Shown here in pieces: positions 8,606-17,375 of a stretch of 64,000 nucleotides of DNA. Source of the stretch: Flavobacterium sp. 83 (GTDB lineage Bacteria; Bacteroidota; Bacteroidia; Flavobacteriales; Flavobacteriaceae). Where the stretch lies: assembly GCF_000744835.1 (NCBI RefSeq), contig NZ_JQMS01000001.1:744001-808000 (forward strand), given 5' to 3'. The translations under genes were made by a program, and so were the position numbers. How positions within the stretch are numbered: position 1 is the stretch's first letter; the number at the start of each line of letters is the position of its first letter. The notes under the pieces are model-generated. The model ran no database searches, was not told the DNA's origin, and worked only from the letters and a program-made list of their open reading frames with translations.

Positions 8606-10111
8606 ATGAAAACAATAAAATTTAAATATTTATTTATTGCAATGGCAATGGCTTCTTTTGGATCATGCTCAGAAGAGTTTGTGAATTTGACACCAAAAGG
8701 CTCTTTTGTTTCTGAGAATTATTATGCCAATCAAGAACAAGCTACGGCTGCTTTAATAGGAGTTTATGATGTTCTTGGTAGAAACACAGGTGGTTTTTTT
8801 AATCTCGTTGGTATGATGAACGCAGGTTCGGATGATCATTACGCAGGTGGTGGTGGAGAAACTGATGGTGGCGGAGTTCAATATTTTTCCAGACATGCCC
8901 TTACTGCTACAACAATACCAGATGGTTATTGGAACTGGCAATACCAAGGAATTTTTAGAGCAAATACGTTACTTTCAAAATTAGACGCTGTTGACATGTC
9001 GGATAATTTGAAAACTAGATTTGCTGCCGAAGCAAAAGGACTACGTGCAATTTATTATTTCAATTTAGTGCGAATGTTTAAAAACATACCATTAACACTA
9101 GAACCTTTGACAGCGGTTAACATGTATGATATTGAGCAATCAAATCCAGCAGCTGTTTATGCTCAAATAGAAAAAGATTTAATAGAGGCTGCTGCAGATT
9201 TACCTACAAGTGTTAATGCTACAACTGAATCTGGTCGTCTTACAAAATGTGCGGCTCAAGCGATGCTTGGAAAAGTGTATTTGTATGATGGAAAAAAGAC
9301 CGAAGCTGCTGCTGTTTTGGCACAAGTAAACGGTACGCCTGGTTCAGCGAATCAGTATGGAAACAAATTATTAGCTGACTATAATGATTTATGGGTAGTT
9401 TCTAATAAATTTAATTCAGAATCAATTTTAGAAGAAGTTCGCACAGGTGCCGGTAATACTGAAGGGCCAGCTTGGATGACTGGTGCTGATGAAGGAAATT
9501 CATTGAATGTTATGGTTGGTCCTAGAAGTTATTCAAGACCAGTTGGTTCTACAGCTCCAGATTTACCGTCTGGGTGGAGTTTTAATGTTCTTACACAAGA
9601 TTTTTATGATGCCATTAAATTAGATCCAAGATTTGGAGCTACAATATTAGACCTAAAAGCTTTAAAAGCTGCAGGACAAGTAGATTATATTTCTGGATAT
9701 CAAGACACAGGATATTTTTTAAATAAATTTCTTCCAAGAACAAAAGACGTGCATACTGGCGGAGGATTGTCATTTTTTAATTATGAGCAAGATTCTTATA
9801 TAATAAGATTAGCCGACACTTATTTAATGGAAGCGGAAGCATTAGGTTCAGGAGCAAGAGCACAAGCTTTATTGGATGCCGTAAGAGCGAGAGTTGGTTT
9901 ACCATCTGTACCTGTTACACTTGCTGCTATTAAAAACGAAAGAAGAATGGAACTTGCAGGTGAAGGACACAGATTCTTTGACTTAGTAAGATGGGGAGAT
10001 GCAGCCAGCAAACTAGCAAACAGAGGTTTCGTTGCGGGTAAAGATGAAATTTTCCCTATTCCATTGACTGAGCTACAGGGGACTAAATTAAAACAAAACC
10101 CTGGTTATTAA
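8606..10111 (+). CDS. SusD-like starch/glycan-binding outer-membrane lipoprotein
   Basis: This 501-residue lipoprotein begins with a signal peptide ending in the lipobox FGSC, so it is anchored at the cell surface as the lid of the upstream SusC barrel. The SusD/RagB fold shows in the N-terminal TPKGSFVSENYYANQEQATAALIGVYD, the TPR-like helices around AEAKGLRAIYYFNLVRMFKNIPL, and the C-terminal ERRMELAGEGHRFFDLVRWG followed by FPIPLTELQ. Length is usual. It overlaps no neighbour, and a hairpin terminator follows about 190 bases later, which probably separates the CD pair from the enzymes downstream. Confidence 0.95.
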   Translation: MKTIKFKYLFIAMAMASFGSCSEEFVNLTPKGSFVSENYYANQEQATAALIGVYDVLGRNTGGFFNLVGMMNAGSDDHYAGGGGETDGGGVQYFSRHALTATTIPDGYWNWQYQGIFRANTLLSKLDAVDMSDNLKTRFAAEAKGLRAIYYFNLVRMFKNIPLTLEPLTAVNMYDIEQSNPAAVYAQIEKDLIEAAADLPTSVNATTESGRLTKCAAQAMLGKVYLYDGKKTEAAAVLAQVNGTPGSANQYGNKLLADYNDLWVVSNKFNSESILEEVRTGAGNTEGPAWMTGADEGNSLNVMVGPRSYSRPVGSTAPDLPSGWSFNVLTQDFYDAIKLDPRFGATILDLKALKAAGQVDYISGYQDTGYFLNKFLPRTKDVHTGGGLSFFNYEQDSYIIRLADTYLMEAEALGSGARAQALLDAVRARVGLPSVPVTLAAIKNERRMELAGEGHRFFDLVRWGDAASKLANRGFVAGKDEIFPIPLTELQGTKLKQNPGY

Positions 10112-10120
10112 TAATTCATA

Positions 10121-10165
10121 GTTGATTTACCTACTGCTTCAAATGTAAACATTAAGTAAATCAAC
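10121..10165 (+). other. Stem-loop after susD
   Basis: GTTGATTTAC at 10121-10130 pairs perfectly with GTAAATCAAC at 10156-10165 across a 25-base loop. No T-run follows, so it may protect the susCD transcript 3' end rather than terminate it. Confidence 0.4.
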
Positions 10166-10304
10166 AAGTTTCAAAATGAGCCATACACAAGAAATGGTTT
10201 ATTAGATTCCAATGCAAAGGCTGTCTTTCGATTTCCAATTGTTGATAAATAGTACAAATGCAGCAATCGAAGTAGTAAAATAAGTTGGTTTGAAATTAGG
10301 TTGC

Positions 10305-10345
10305 AAAATAGCCCATATTCTTATGTTTATGGGCTATTTTTAAAT
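10305..10345 (+). terminator. Rho-independent terminator after susD
   Basis: AAAATAGCCCATA at 10305-10317 pairs with TATGGGCTATTTT at 10328-10340 and is followed by T residues. The rest of the 10112-10537 gap is AT-rich. It includes short open frames at 10166-10290 but no convincing gene. Confidence 0.75.
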
Positions 10346-10537
10346 TAACAAACGCATAAAATTAATTTTGAGAAAGCACATTATATTCTCAAAATTAGAA
10401 ACACAATAATTAGAAAAACAGCATATAATCCATTCCTATTTTAGGAAATGAGTAAAAGAATCAATATCAAATATCATTTATAAACCTCTAAAATCATTCA
10501 TTAGAAATAAGTAATTAATTTAAATCCTAAAACTGAA

Positions 10538-12619
10538 ATGAATAAAATAATTTTTTATTTCCTCTTTATTTTTTGCGGGCAAACAGTTGTATGCGGGCAA
10601 AAAATTAAAATGGACAAGCTGCTTTATGGAGTTGCTTATTATGATGAATACATGCCTTACGACCGACTGGATAAGGACATCCAAATGATGAAAGAGGCCG
10701 GCATAAATGTAGTCCGTATTGCCGAATCAACCTGGAGTACGGTTGAACCGCAAGATGGTGTATTTGATTTTACCCACATTGATCGAGTACTAAATGCCAT
10801 GCACAAGGCTGGAATAAGTGTAATTGTAGGCACACCAACCTACGCTGTCCCTACCTGGTTAGTACGAAAATATCCAGATATATTGGCTATAACTCCAGAT
10901 GGTCCCAATCGATATGGAGCACGTCAGAATATGGATATTTCTAATCCAAATTTTCGCAAACATGCTGAAATTGTAATTCGAAAAATCATGGAACATGTTA
11001 AGGATTATCCTGGCATAATAGGCTACCAAGTTGATAATGAAACGAAAGCTTATAATACAGCCGGTCCTGAAGTACAAAAACTTTTTGTAAAATACATGCA
11101 GGAAAAGTTTAAATCGCTAGATGTTATTAATAAAGAGTTTGGTTTGGATTATTGGAGCAACCGAATTAATAATTGGGATGATTTCCCTTCAACAGTCGGA
11201 ACAATAAATGCAAGTCTTGGCTCTGAATTTTCAAAGTTTCAACGTAAACTGGTAACTGATTATTTGACTTGGCAGGCATCAATGGTGAGAGAATACAAAC
11301 ATCCGGATCAATTTGTAACACAAAATTTTGATTTAGACTGGAGAGGATATTCGTATGGCATTCAATCTGAAGTAGATCATTTTGCCGCTGCAAAAGCAAT
11401 GGATATTGCAGGAGTGGATATTTACCATCCTACACAGGACAAACTCACCGGTATCGAAATCTCTCTTGGAGGAGATTTAACCCGCTCCATGAAGGGAGGA
11501 AAAAACTATCTGGTTATTGAAACCGAAGCGCAAGGATTTGCACAGTGGGTTCCTTATACAGGACAATTAAGATTACAGGCGTTTAGTCATTTGGCATCTG
11601 GAGCAAATATGGTGGAGTATTGGCATTGGCATTCGATTCATAATTCTGCCGAGACATATTGGAAAGGTTTGCTTAGCCATGATTTTGAACCTAATCCAAC
11701 GTATAATGAAGCTAAAACCATTGGTAAGGATTTTGAAAGACTTAGTTCGCATTTAGTCAATCTTAAGAAAAAAAATAAAGTAGCCGTCCTTTTTAGCAAC
11801 GAAGCATTAACGGCATTCAAATGGTTTGGATTTGGTTGGGGATCTAAGGAAAGTTATAATGATATTCTTCGTCCTTTCTATGATGCTTTATATCGAATGA
11901 ATGTAGGGGTGGATTTTGTTGATCCTTCGAGCACTAATTTAGAAGACTATAAGTTGCTTGTTGTTCCTGCTTTATATGCCGCACCAGATAGTTTATTGCA
12001 ACGTTTAAATCTATTTGTAAAAAACGGAGGCCATATTGTTTATACTTTTAAAAGTGGATTTTCTGATCAAAATGTGAAAGTTAGAACATCTAAACAACCC
12101 GGTATTATTGAGGAAGCTTGTGGTATTAATTACAGTCAATTTACCATTCCTGAAAATGTTACTCTAAAAGCAGACCCATATAATGTGGGTGTCGAAAATA
12201 ATAAAGTTAGCACATGGATGGAATTAATTACTCCTACTACAGCAAAAGTTCTGGCTTACTATGACCATCCTGTTTGGGGAAAATACGCGGCAATAACAGA
12301 AAATAATTATGGTAAAGGATTGGCAACCTATATTGGATGCGTAACAAGTACTGCCGTAATTGAAAAAATAGTAGCGGGTGCGCTTAAGAAAGCAGATTTG
12401 TGGGGACTTGATCAACAACTATCTTTCCCTTTGATTACAAAGTCAGGAGTAAATGAAAAAGGAAAAACAATTCATTATTATTTTAATTATTCATCTGTTA
12501 CAAGCTCATTTAGTTACCCATACAAAGAAGGTAAAGAACTGCTCTCTGCAGAAAGTATAATAAAAAACAAAGAGGTTCAATTAGAACCGTGGGGAGTAAA
12601 GATTATTGAGGAAAATTAA
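10538..12619 (+). CDS. Secreted GH42 beta-galactosidase family enzyme
   Basis: This 693-residue protein begins with a signal peptide (about 1-20, ending near VVCGQ). The GH42 barrel follows: YGVAYYDEYMPYDRLDKD, INVVRIAESTWSTVEP, NPNFRKHAE, the acid/base glutamate in YQVDNETKAYN (about E168), and the nucleophile region YLVIETEAQGFAQW (about E328). The middle part, from about 405, is the trimerisation (Rossmann-like) domain, with a C-terminal beta domain after it. Family members hydrolyse beta-galactosides or alpha-L-arabinopyranosides. The signal peptide is worth noting because many GH42 enzymes are cytoplasmic. The gene stands alone between two terminators, so it is probably its own transcription unit within the PUL. 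Confidence 0.9.
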   Translation: MNKIIFYFLFIFCGQTVVCGQKIKMDKLLYGVAYYDEYMPYDRLDKDIQMMKEAGINVVRIAESTWSTVEPQDGVFDFTHIDRVLNAMHKAGISVIVGTPTYAVPTWLVRKYPDILAITPDGPNRYGARQNMDISNPNFRKHAEIVIRKIMEHVKDYPGIIGYQVDNETKAYNTAGPEVQKLFVKYMQEKFKSLDVINKEFGLDYWSNRINNWDDFPSTVGTINASLGSEFSKFQRKLVTDYLTWQASMVREYKHPDQFVTQNFDLDWRGYSYGIQSEVDHFAAAKAMDIAGVDIYHPTQDKLTGIEISLGGDLTRSMKGGKNYLVIETEAQGFAQWVPYTGQLRLQAFSHLASGANMVEYWHWHSIHNSAETYWKGLLSHDFEPNPTYNEAKTIGKDFERLSSHLVNLKKKNKVAVLFSNEALTAFKWFGFGWGSKESYNDILRPFYDALYRMNVGVDFVDPSSTNLEDYKLLVVPALYAAPDSLLQRLNLFVKNGGHIVYTFKSGFSDQNVKVRTSKQPGIIEEACGINYSQFTIPENVTLKADPYNVGVENNKVSTWMELITPTTAKVLAYYDHPVWGKYAAITENNYGKGLATYIGCVTSTAVIEKIVAGALKKADLWGLDQQLSFPLITKSGVNEKGKTIHYYFNYSSVTSSFSYPYKEGKELLSAESIIKNKEVQLEPWGVKIIEEN

Positions 12620-12657
12620 TTAGTAAAAAACCACTCTTATTTAAAATGAGTCGTTTT

Positions 12658-12697
12658 ATAGAGTTACAATTTGGTTAATTGTAACTCTATTTTTTTA
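12658..12697 (+). terminator. Terminator after the GH42 gene
   Basis: ATAGAGTTACAAT (12658-12670) and ATTGTAACTCTAT (12678-12690) form a perfect 13-bp stem with a 7-base loop, followed by seven T residues. Confidence 0.85.
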
Positions 12698-12816
12698 ATC
12701 TAATTAGAGGAAGTACATGAATCTTACTGTTATAGGTTATTGATTTAACATTTGTATTCCATGGAACATTTTATTAAACAGATTGCCCAATTCCTTCTTT
12801 TTAAAAACAAACACAT

Positions 12817-13872
12817 ATGAAAAATATTTTATTTATAATACTTTCTGTATTGATAAGTGGAAATGTAATGGCTCAAAAGAAAACAAACCAAAAGGTGCCA
12901 AAATCATTTGATGAAATTAGGATCAAGCCAAGAATGCGCATAATTATAGACAATGATTTTGGAGGAGATCCTGACGGATTATTCGAGCTTGTCCAACATT
13001 TACTTTCTCCTTCAGTAGATATTAGAGGAATAATTGGGTCACATCTTAAACCTGGAGATGGTTTTGATAATTCGACTATTACGGCTGTTAATGCTAAGAA
13101 TAAAGTTTTAGAACTCTTGAAAATAATGCAATTAGAAAATAATTACAATGTATATCAAGGGTCTAATGAATCGTTAAAAGATTTGAATACACCGCAACAA
13201 TCAGCAGCAGCATCTTTGATTGTAAAAGAAGCAATGCGAGAAGATACCAAATTGCCATTATATGTGGTTTGTGGTGCCGGACTAACGGATTTAGCAAGTG
13301 CCTATTTATTAGAACCAAAAATTGCTGATCGATTAACATTAATATGGATTGGCGGGCCTGAATACTCGGAAATTGCATCTCCACCACCAGGGTATACAAG
13401 TTTAGAATATAATTTGGGTATTGATATAAAAGCGGGTCAGGTAATCTTCAATAATTCACAATTACCAATATGGCAAGTTCCTCGTGATGCGTATCGCCAA
13501 GTATTATTACCATATTCTTCCTTACTACTTAAGGTTAAAAATCAAGGAAAAATTGGAGATTTCTTAGGCAAGTCTGTCGAGAAAATTATGAGTTACCTAA
13601 CATCTGTAAATTATCCTATAGGTGAAACATACATATTGGGAGATAGTCCCCTAGTATTATTAACTGCTTTACAATCTTCATTTGAAGCCGATCCTTCTTC
13701 AAGTCAATATGTTTTGCACCCTTCACCTTTAATTAATGAACAGGGCCTTTATGAAGTAAATTCAAAAGGACGAAATATCAGGATTTATAAAAAACTGGAT
13801 GTCGGGCTTTTGATGGACGATTTTTACTCAAAACTAACTCTTTTTCAACAAATAAAAAGTAGTGCCAAATAG
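12817..13872 (+). CDS. Secreted nucleoside hydrolase-like protein
   Basis: This 351-residue protein starts with a signal peptide (MKNILFIILSVLISGNVMAQ), which places it in the periplasm. The mature part opens with RIIIDNDFGGDPDGLFELVQ, the aspartate-rich calcium- and ribose-binding loop of the inosine-uridine nucleoside hydrolase fold. IIGSH and GAGLTDLASAYLLEP follow, matching the central strands. The canonical DTDPGxDD is altered to DNDFGGDPD. True members hydrolyse the N-glycosidic bond of nucleosides. Here the PUL context suggests that it may instead, or also, act on a pentosyl compound; that is inference. A -7-like box (AACATTTG, 12763-12770 region) lies in the short upstream gap. Confidence 0.75.
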   Translation: MKNILFIILSVLISGNVMAQKKTNQKVPKSFDEIRIKPRMRIIIDNDFGGDPDGLFELVQHLLSPSVDIRGIIGSHLKPGDGFDNSTITAVNAKNKVLELLKIMQLENNYNVYQGSNESLKDLNTPQQSAAASLIVKEAMREDTKLPLYVVCGAGLTDLASAYLLEPKIADRLTLIWIGGPEYSEIASPPPGYTSLEYNLGIDIKAGQVIFNNSQLPIWQVPRDAYRQVLLPYSSLLLKVKNQGKIGDFLGKSVEKIMSYLTSVNYPIGETYILGDSPLVLLTALQSSFEADPSSSQYVLHPSPLINEQGLYEVNSKGRNIRIYKKLDVGLLMDDFYSKLTLFQQIKSSAK

Positions 13873-14027
13873 GTAATTTTTACAATTATAGGTATGTATT
13901 CAAAAAAAGAGAACATTCCCAAACCGATTAAAACTATCGGTTAAACAAATTGAATGAAAAACAGGATACGCTAAAGAATAAAATCTGTAGCAATCTTGTG
14001 TGTTTTTTTAAGAGTGTTTTTTACAAT

Positions 14028-14055
14028 GCCTCATAGACATATGGGGCTTTTTTTA
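14028..14055 (+). terminator. Terminator between convergent genes
   Basis: GCCTCATA (14028-14035) pairs with TATGGGGC (14040-14047) with one G-U pair, followed by a long T-run. It lies 155 bases after the nucleoside hydrolase gene, facing the convergent AraC gene. Confidence 0.7.
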
Positions 14056-14131
14056 TTTTTTTAACGTCAAAATTAGTTCTACAATAGAATTGATTAAAAT
14101 AAAAATGGTAATTATCAAACGTTTTTCCACC

Positions 14132-15004
14132 CTACTTAAGCACGGAACTAAGTTCCTGACGGTATTGCGAAGCACTTTTACCCGTAAACTCCTTGAATGA
14201 TTTATTGAAATAGCTGAAATTATTGAAACCACTTTCAAAACAGATTTCAGTAATGCTTATGGGTTTTTCTGCCAGTAGTTTAGAAGCATGGACCAAACGA
14301 TAATCATTTACAAAATGAGTAAATGTTTTATTGGTAATTTTTTTAAAATACCGACAAAAAGAAGGAACAGTCATGCTTACCAATACAGCCACTTCATCCA
14401 GTGTAATATGTTCCTGAAAATTATCTTTCACATAATTAAAAACGGCATTAATACGATCATTATCCTGCATTTGCATTTCCATCCTAAATCCATCAGCATT
14501 CAGAACGGTAAATTCATTGGATAATTCCAGATCATTAAGAATGCTTAACATGGTCAGCAACTTTTCAAAATGAGACTGTTTTTCCATAGATTCTATTTTC
14601 TTTCCAATATTCTTTTTAGTTTCTCCTTCAAAAGCAATTCCTGCTTTGGCTTGACTAAAAAGATTCCGAATATTTTTCATTTCTGAAATATCAAAAAAAT
14701 CATTCCCAAGAAAATCCGGTTTCATCTGTATCACCGTTTCATTTTTATTCCCTGTTTCTTCATTAGTAAACCCACAATGAGGCAAATTGCTCCCTATAAG
14801 TATTAGGTCTCCATCAGTATAATAGGATATATGGCTCCCTATTTGTCGCTTCCCAGATCCTCCATTTACAAAGACCAATTCGATTTCTGGATGATAATGC
14901 CATAAATGTGCCTTACTGTTGGCATTTTCAACATATTGAGAAAAGTAAAAGGAACTCCCGAAGGATGGTGCTATAATTTCAAAGGCAGGCGGTACTATTT
15001 TCAT
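14132..15004 (-). CDS. AraC-family transcriptional regulator with cupin sensor domain
   Basis: This 290-residue protein has an N-terminal cupin-like domain (about 15-120; HLWHYHPEIELVFVNGGSGKRQIG and LILIGSNLPHCG) and a C-terminal AraC double helix-turn-helix (about 190-286). The latter shows HITLDEVAVLVSMTVPSFCRYFKKITNKTFTHF and the signature ITEICFESGFNNFSYFNKSFKEFTGKSASQYR. Such regulators sense a small ligand, often a sugar, through the cupin. It lies at the end of the first PUL and convergent to it, and may control GH42 or the nucleoside hydrolase gene. It could also control the divergent gene at 15194; its target is not shown by the sequence. Confidence 0.92.
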   Translation of the reverse strand: MKIVPPAFEIIAPSFGSSFYFSQYVENANSKAHLWHYHPEIELVFVNGGSGKRQIGSHISYYTDGDLILIGSNLPHCGFTNEETGNKNETVIQMKPDFLGNDFFDISEMKNIRNLFSQAKAGIAFEGETKKNIGKKIESMEKQSHFEKLLTMLSILNDLELSNEFTVLNADGFRMEMQMQDNDRINAVFNYVKDNFQEHITLDEVAVLVSMTVPSFCRYFKKITNKTFTHFVNDYRLVHASKLLAEKPISITEICFESGFNNFSYFNKSFKEFTGKSASQYRQELSSVLK

Positions 15005-15193
15005 CGACTACGTATTTAGAATTAGCACAAAATTACCTAAAACAGACACACAATTATCTTTTTTAACCTTAATCGATTTCGTAAAAGGTAAAATAGCACA
15101 TAAATTAGAAAATCCTGTACTACTTCATAATGAATCTCTTAGGGTAATTTAGCATCAGATAAATAATCAATTATAAATCTAAACATTTACATT

Positions 15194-15790
15194 ATGAAAA
15201 AGATTTTAAAATTTAGTTTAGTCCTAGCCGCAGTAGCATTAACTGCCGTAGAAGCACATGCAGGGAACGCTGATTTCTCATTAGATTTAAAAAAAGACGA
15301 AGGAAAAACAGTAAGTTTTACTTTAAGAGAGATCAAGAAAATCGACTTGTCGATTTATGACACCAGTGACAATTTAATTTATCAAGAAAATGTTACTTCG
15401 GATGACGATATTAACAGAACATATGATTTAACGGCTTTCCCTGACGGAGTATACTATTTACAAGCTGAAAGCGACCTTAAAATCTCAAAGTATAAAATTG
15501 AGGTTGTTGGTAAAGTAGCTAAATTATCTACTGATGCTATTTCTGAAGTTTATAAGCCTTCGTTAACAACTAAAGACGGAATAGTAACCCTAAATATGTT
15601 GAACGTTTCTCAAACTCCCGTAACTGTTAAAATTTACAACTTTTCTGATACAGAAGTATATAACGCAACTTTATCTTCTGAATTAAATGTTGGTAAACTA
15701 TTTGATGTAAGTAACATCGAAGGAGACAGATGCACGTTTGTGATAACTTCTAACGGAAAAACTTTTATAGAAACCGTTGATGCTAAATAG
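15194..15790 (+). CDS. Secreted two-repeat beta-sandwich protein of unknown function
   Basis: This 198-residue protein has a clear signal peptide (cleavage near VEAHAG, about 24). The mature part seems to be two related beta-sandwich units. The first (about 27-105) contains KIDLSIYDTSDNLIYQENV and FPDGVYYLQAES. The second (about 115-198) contains VTVKIYNFSDTEVYNATL and GKTFIETVDAK. The pattern resembles C-terminal secretion-domain-like folds of Bacteroidota, but no catalytic motif or full sorting signal is seen. It is monocistronic: a divergent regulator lies upstream and a hairpin terminator follows. I do not recognise a function. Confidence 0.8.
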   Translation: MKKILKFSLVLAAVALTAVEAHAGNADFSLDLKKDEGKTVSFTLREIKKIDLSIYDTSDNLIYQENVTSDDDINRTYDLTAFPDGVYYLQAESDLKISKYKIEVVGKVAKLSTDAISEVYKPSLTTKDGIVTLNMLNVSQTPVTVKIYNFSDTEVYNATLSSELNVGKLFDVSNIEGDRCTFVITSNGKTFIETVDAK

Positions 15791-15816
15791 TGATTAAATA
15801 AATTGTAGTAATTTGA

Positions 15817-15849
15817 GAAGGCTGTCTTTTTGGGATAGCCTTTTTTTTT
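15817..15849 (+). terminator. Terminator after the secreted two-repeat protein
   Basis: AAGGCTGTC and GGATAGCCTT form a stem (one G-U pair) followed by nine T residues. It sits between convergent genes. Confidence 0.8.
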
Positions 15850-15870
15850 GTTTTGAACTATTTTAAATTG

Positions 15871-16863
15871 CTAAAGGTTTCCTATCATTTTATCCATAAC
15901 CCAACTAGTATGGGCACCAGTTAATCCTGTTGAAGGATGTTTACTATTCCCCAGAAGATCTTCCCGCATTTGTTTTACATGATACAACTGAATATTTTCT
16001 GGATGTTCAATAAAAAGTTCGGTTTTTCCTTGCTCATTAGAAAGCACTAAAGGCTCATTTTCAAAGACAGAGAATGTAATTTTTCCTTTACTTCCAAAAA
16101 TTTCAACTTTATCTTCCCGCTCATAACAACCAAAGTTCCAACTTCCAGTTCCAGTGATTCCAGATTCATGAACCCAACAAGCTGTAACGGCATCTTTGGC
16201 TGAATACAATCCTTGCTGGTTAAGACTTATACCCGAAACATCTTTTACATTTCCTAAAAGATGAATAAACAAATCCAGTCCATGACTCGCCAAATCATCA
16301 AAATATCCCCCAGTAGCAATCACAGAATCAGTTCTCCAATTGTATTCTCCAGATAAATCTTGAGTAGTTGTAGGTTTACTCAAATGCCATCTTATGTGCC
16401 TGACAGTTCCAATGCTATCAGCATCCAGCCATGTTTTTATTTGTTCAAAACGAGGAAGTGTACGTCTATAATAGGCAACAAACAAGGGGATATTTTTTTC
16501 TTCAAAAGCCTCATAAATGGCGAGACTATCTTGGTAATTTGGCGCCAAAGGTTTTTCGATACAGCAAATTTTCCCGGCTTGAGCAACTTTAAGTCCGTAA
16601 TATTTATGAGTATCAGGAGGTGTTGCAATGTAAATTGCATCAATTTCTGGATCATTAATTAAGTCATCTCCATTAGTGTAAAATTTATCTATACTATGTC
16701 TTTTAGCATAATCGGCAGCTTTATCAGCATCTCTTCGCATCACTGCTTCGATTTTAAAGCCATCTGTTTTCTGGTAAGCAGGACCACTTTTTACTTCAGT
16801 AACATTACCACATCCTAATATTCCCCAACGAATTACTTTAACGCTTTCACTCCTGTTAGTCAT
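15871..16863 (-). CDS. Gfo/Idh/MocA family NAD(P)-dependent oxidoreductase
   Basis: This 330-residue cytoplasmic protein has an N-terminal Rossmann domain with WGILGCGNVTEVKSGPA, PEIDAIYIATPPDTHKYYGL and the family lysine in CIEKPLAPN. A C-terminal alpha/beta substrate domain follows, with GGYFDDLASHGLDLFIHLLG (GG..D..H motif). Members oxidise or reduce sugars, inositols and related polyols. No signal peptide is present, unlike the Tat-exported subgroup. It is transcribed alone, with a terminator on the far side. The substrate cannot be named from the sequence. Confidence 0.9.
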   Translation of the reverse strand: MTNRSESVKVIRWGILGCGNVTEVKSGPAYQKTDGFKIEAVMRRDADKAADYAKRHSIDKFYTNGDDLINDPEIDAIYIATPPDTHKYYGLKVAQAGKICCIEKPLAPNYQDSLAIYEAFEEKNIPLFVAYYRRTLPRFEQIKTWLDADSIGTVRHIRWHLSKPTTTQDLSGEYNWRTDSVIATGGYFDDLASHGLDLFIHLLGNVKDVSGISLNQQGLYSAKDAVTACWVHESGITGTGSWNFGCYEREDKVEIFGSKGKITFSVFENEPLVLSNEQGKTELFIEHPENIQLYHVKQMREDLLGNSKHPSTGLTGAHTSWVMDKMIGNL

Positions 16864-17284
16864 TTTCGATAGTTTAAAAACTAATACTACTTATAATATC
16901 AGTTTATTTCTTTTTTTAAAGCCAATATACACATTACTAATACCTATTTACGAATAAAACAAGCCGTTAACATTAAAGTAAATTTAAATATTTATTGGCA
17001 AAGACAAAACATTCATCAAAGTTATTTGGCAACTATTAGAAATAAAAAATGTCTTTTTATTTTAGTCTTTTCATTGCTGTAGTAACTATTATCAGTAATT
17101 AAATTATGTGAAAAGCCAAGAAAAAATAGTCTTAAAGCGAAATTACACTTAAAAAAAACTTAAATATTTATTGATTGAAAATATATTATCAATCATCCTT
17201 ACATCTACAACGTACTGATTTTATACGTTTTAAACATTAAAAAATCATTTAAATTCCATAAGTACAAAACCGTTATTCAAAACT

Positions 17285-17301
17285 TTGGCACGCTACTTGG
17301 A
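17285..17301 (+). promoter_or_regulatory. Sigma-54-like promoter
   Basis: TTGGCACG-N4-TTGGA closely matches the -24/-12 consensus TGGCAC-N5-TTGCA. GG lies at 17287-17288 and the -12 G at 17299 with the required 12-base offset; only the -12 C is replaced by G. The predicted start is about 17312, 64 bases before the ATG of the secreted protein at 17376. The rest of the 16864-17375 gap is AT-rich and holds a weak TACGTTTT box near 17223. Confidence 0.5.
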
Positions 17302-17375
17302 TATACCTAATCAAATAAGTAAAAAAGCGTAAGCCGAAAAGCTCGAGAGTAGGCAAAACCCAAATTATATTGATT

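Noticed and set aside
12740-12775. AACATTTG region before the nucleoside hydrolase gene as a 19-bp dyad
   Set aside because: Only the left half-site matches; the opposite arm is unrelated.
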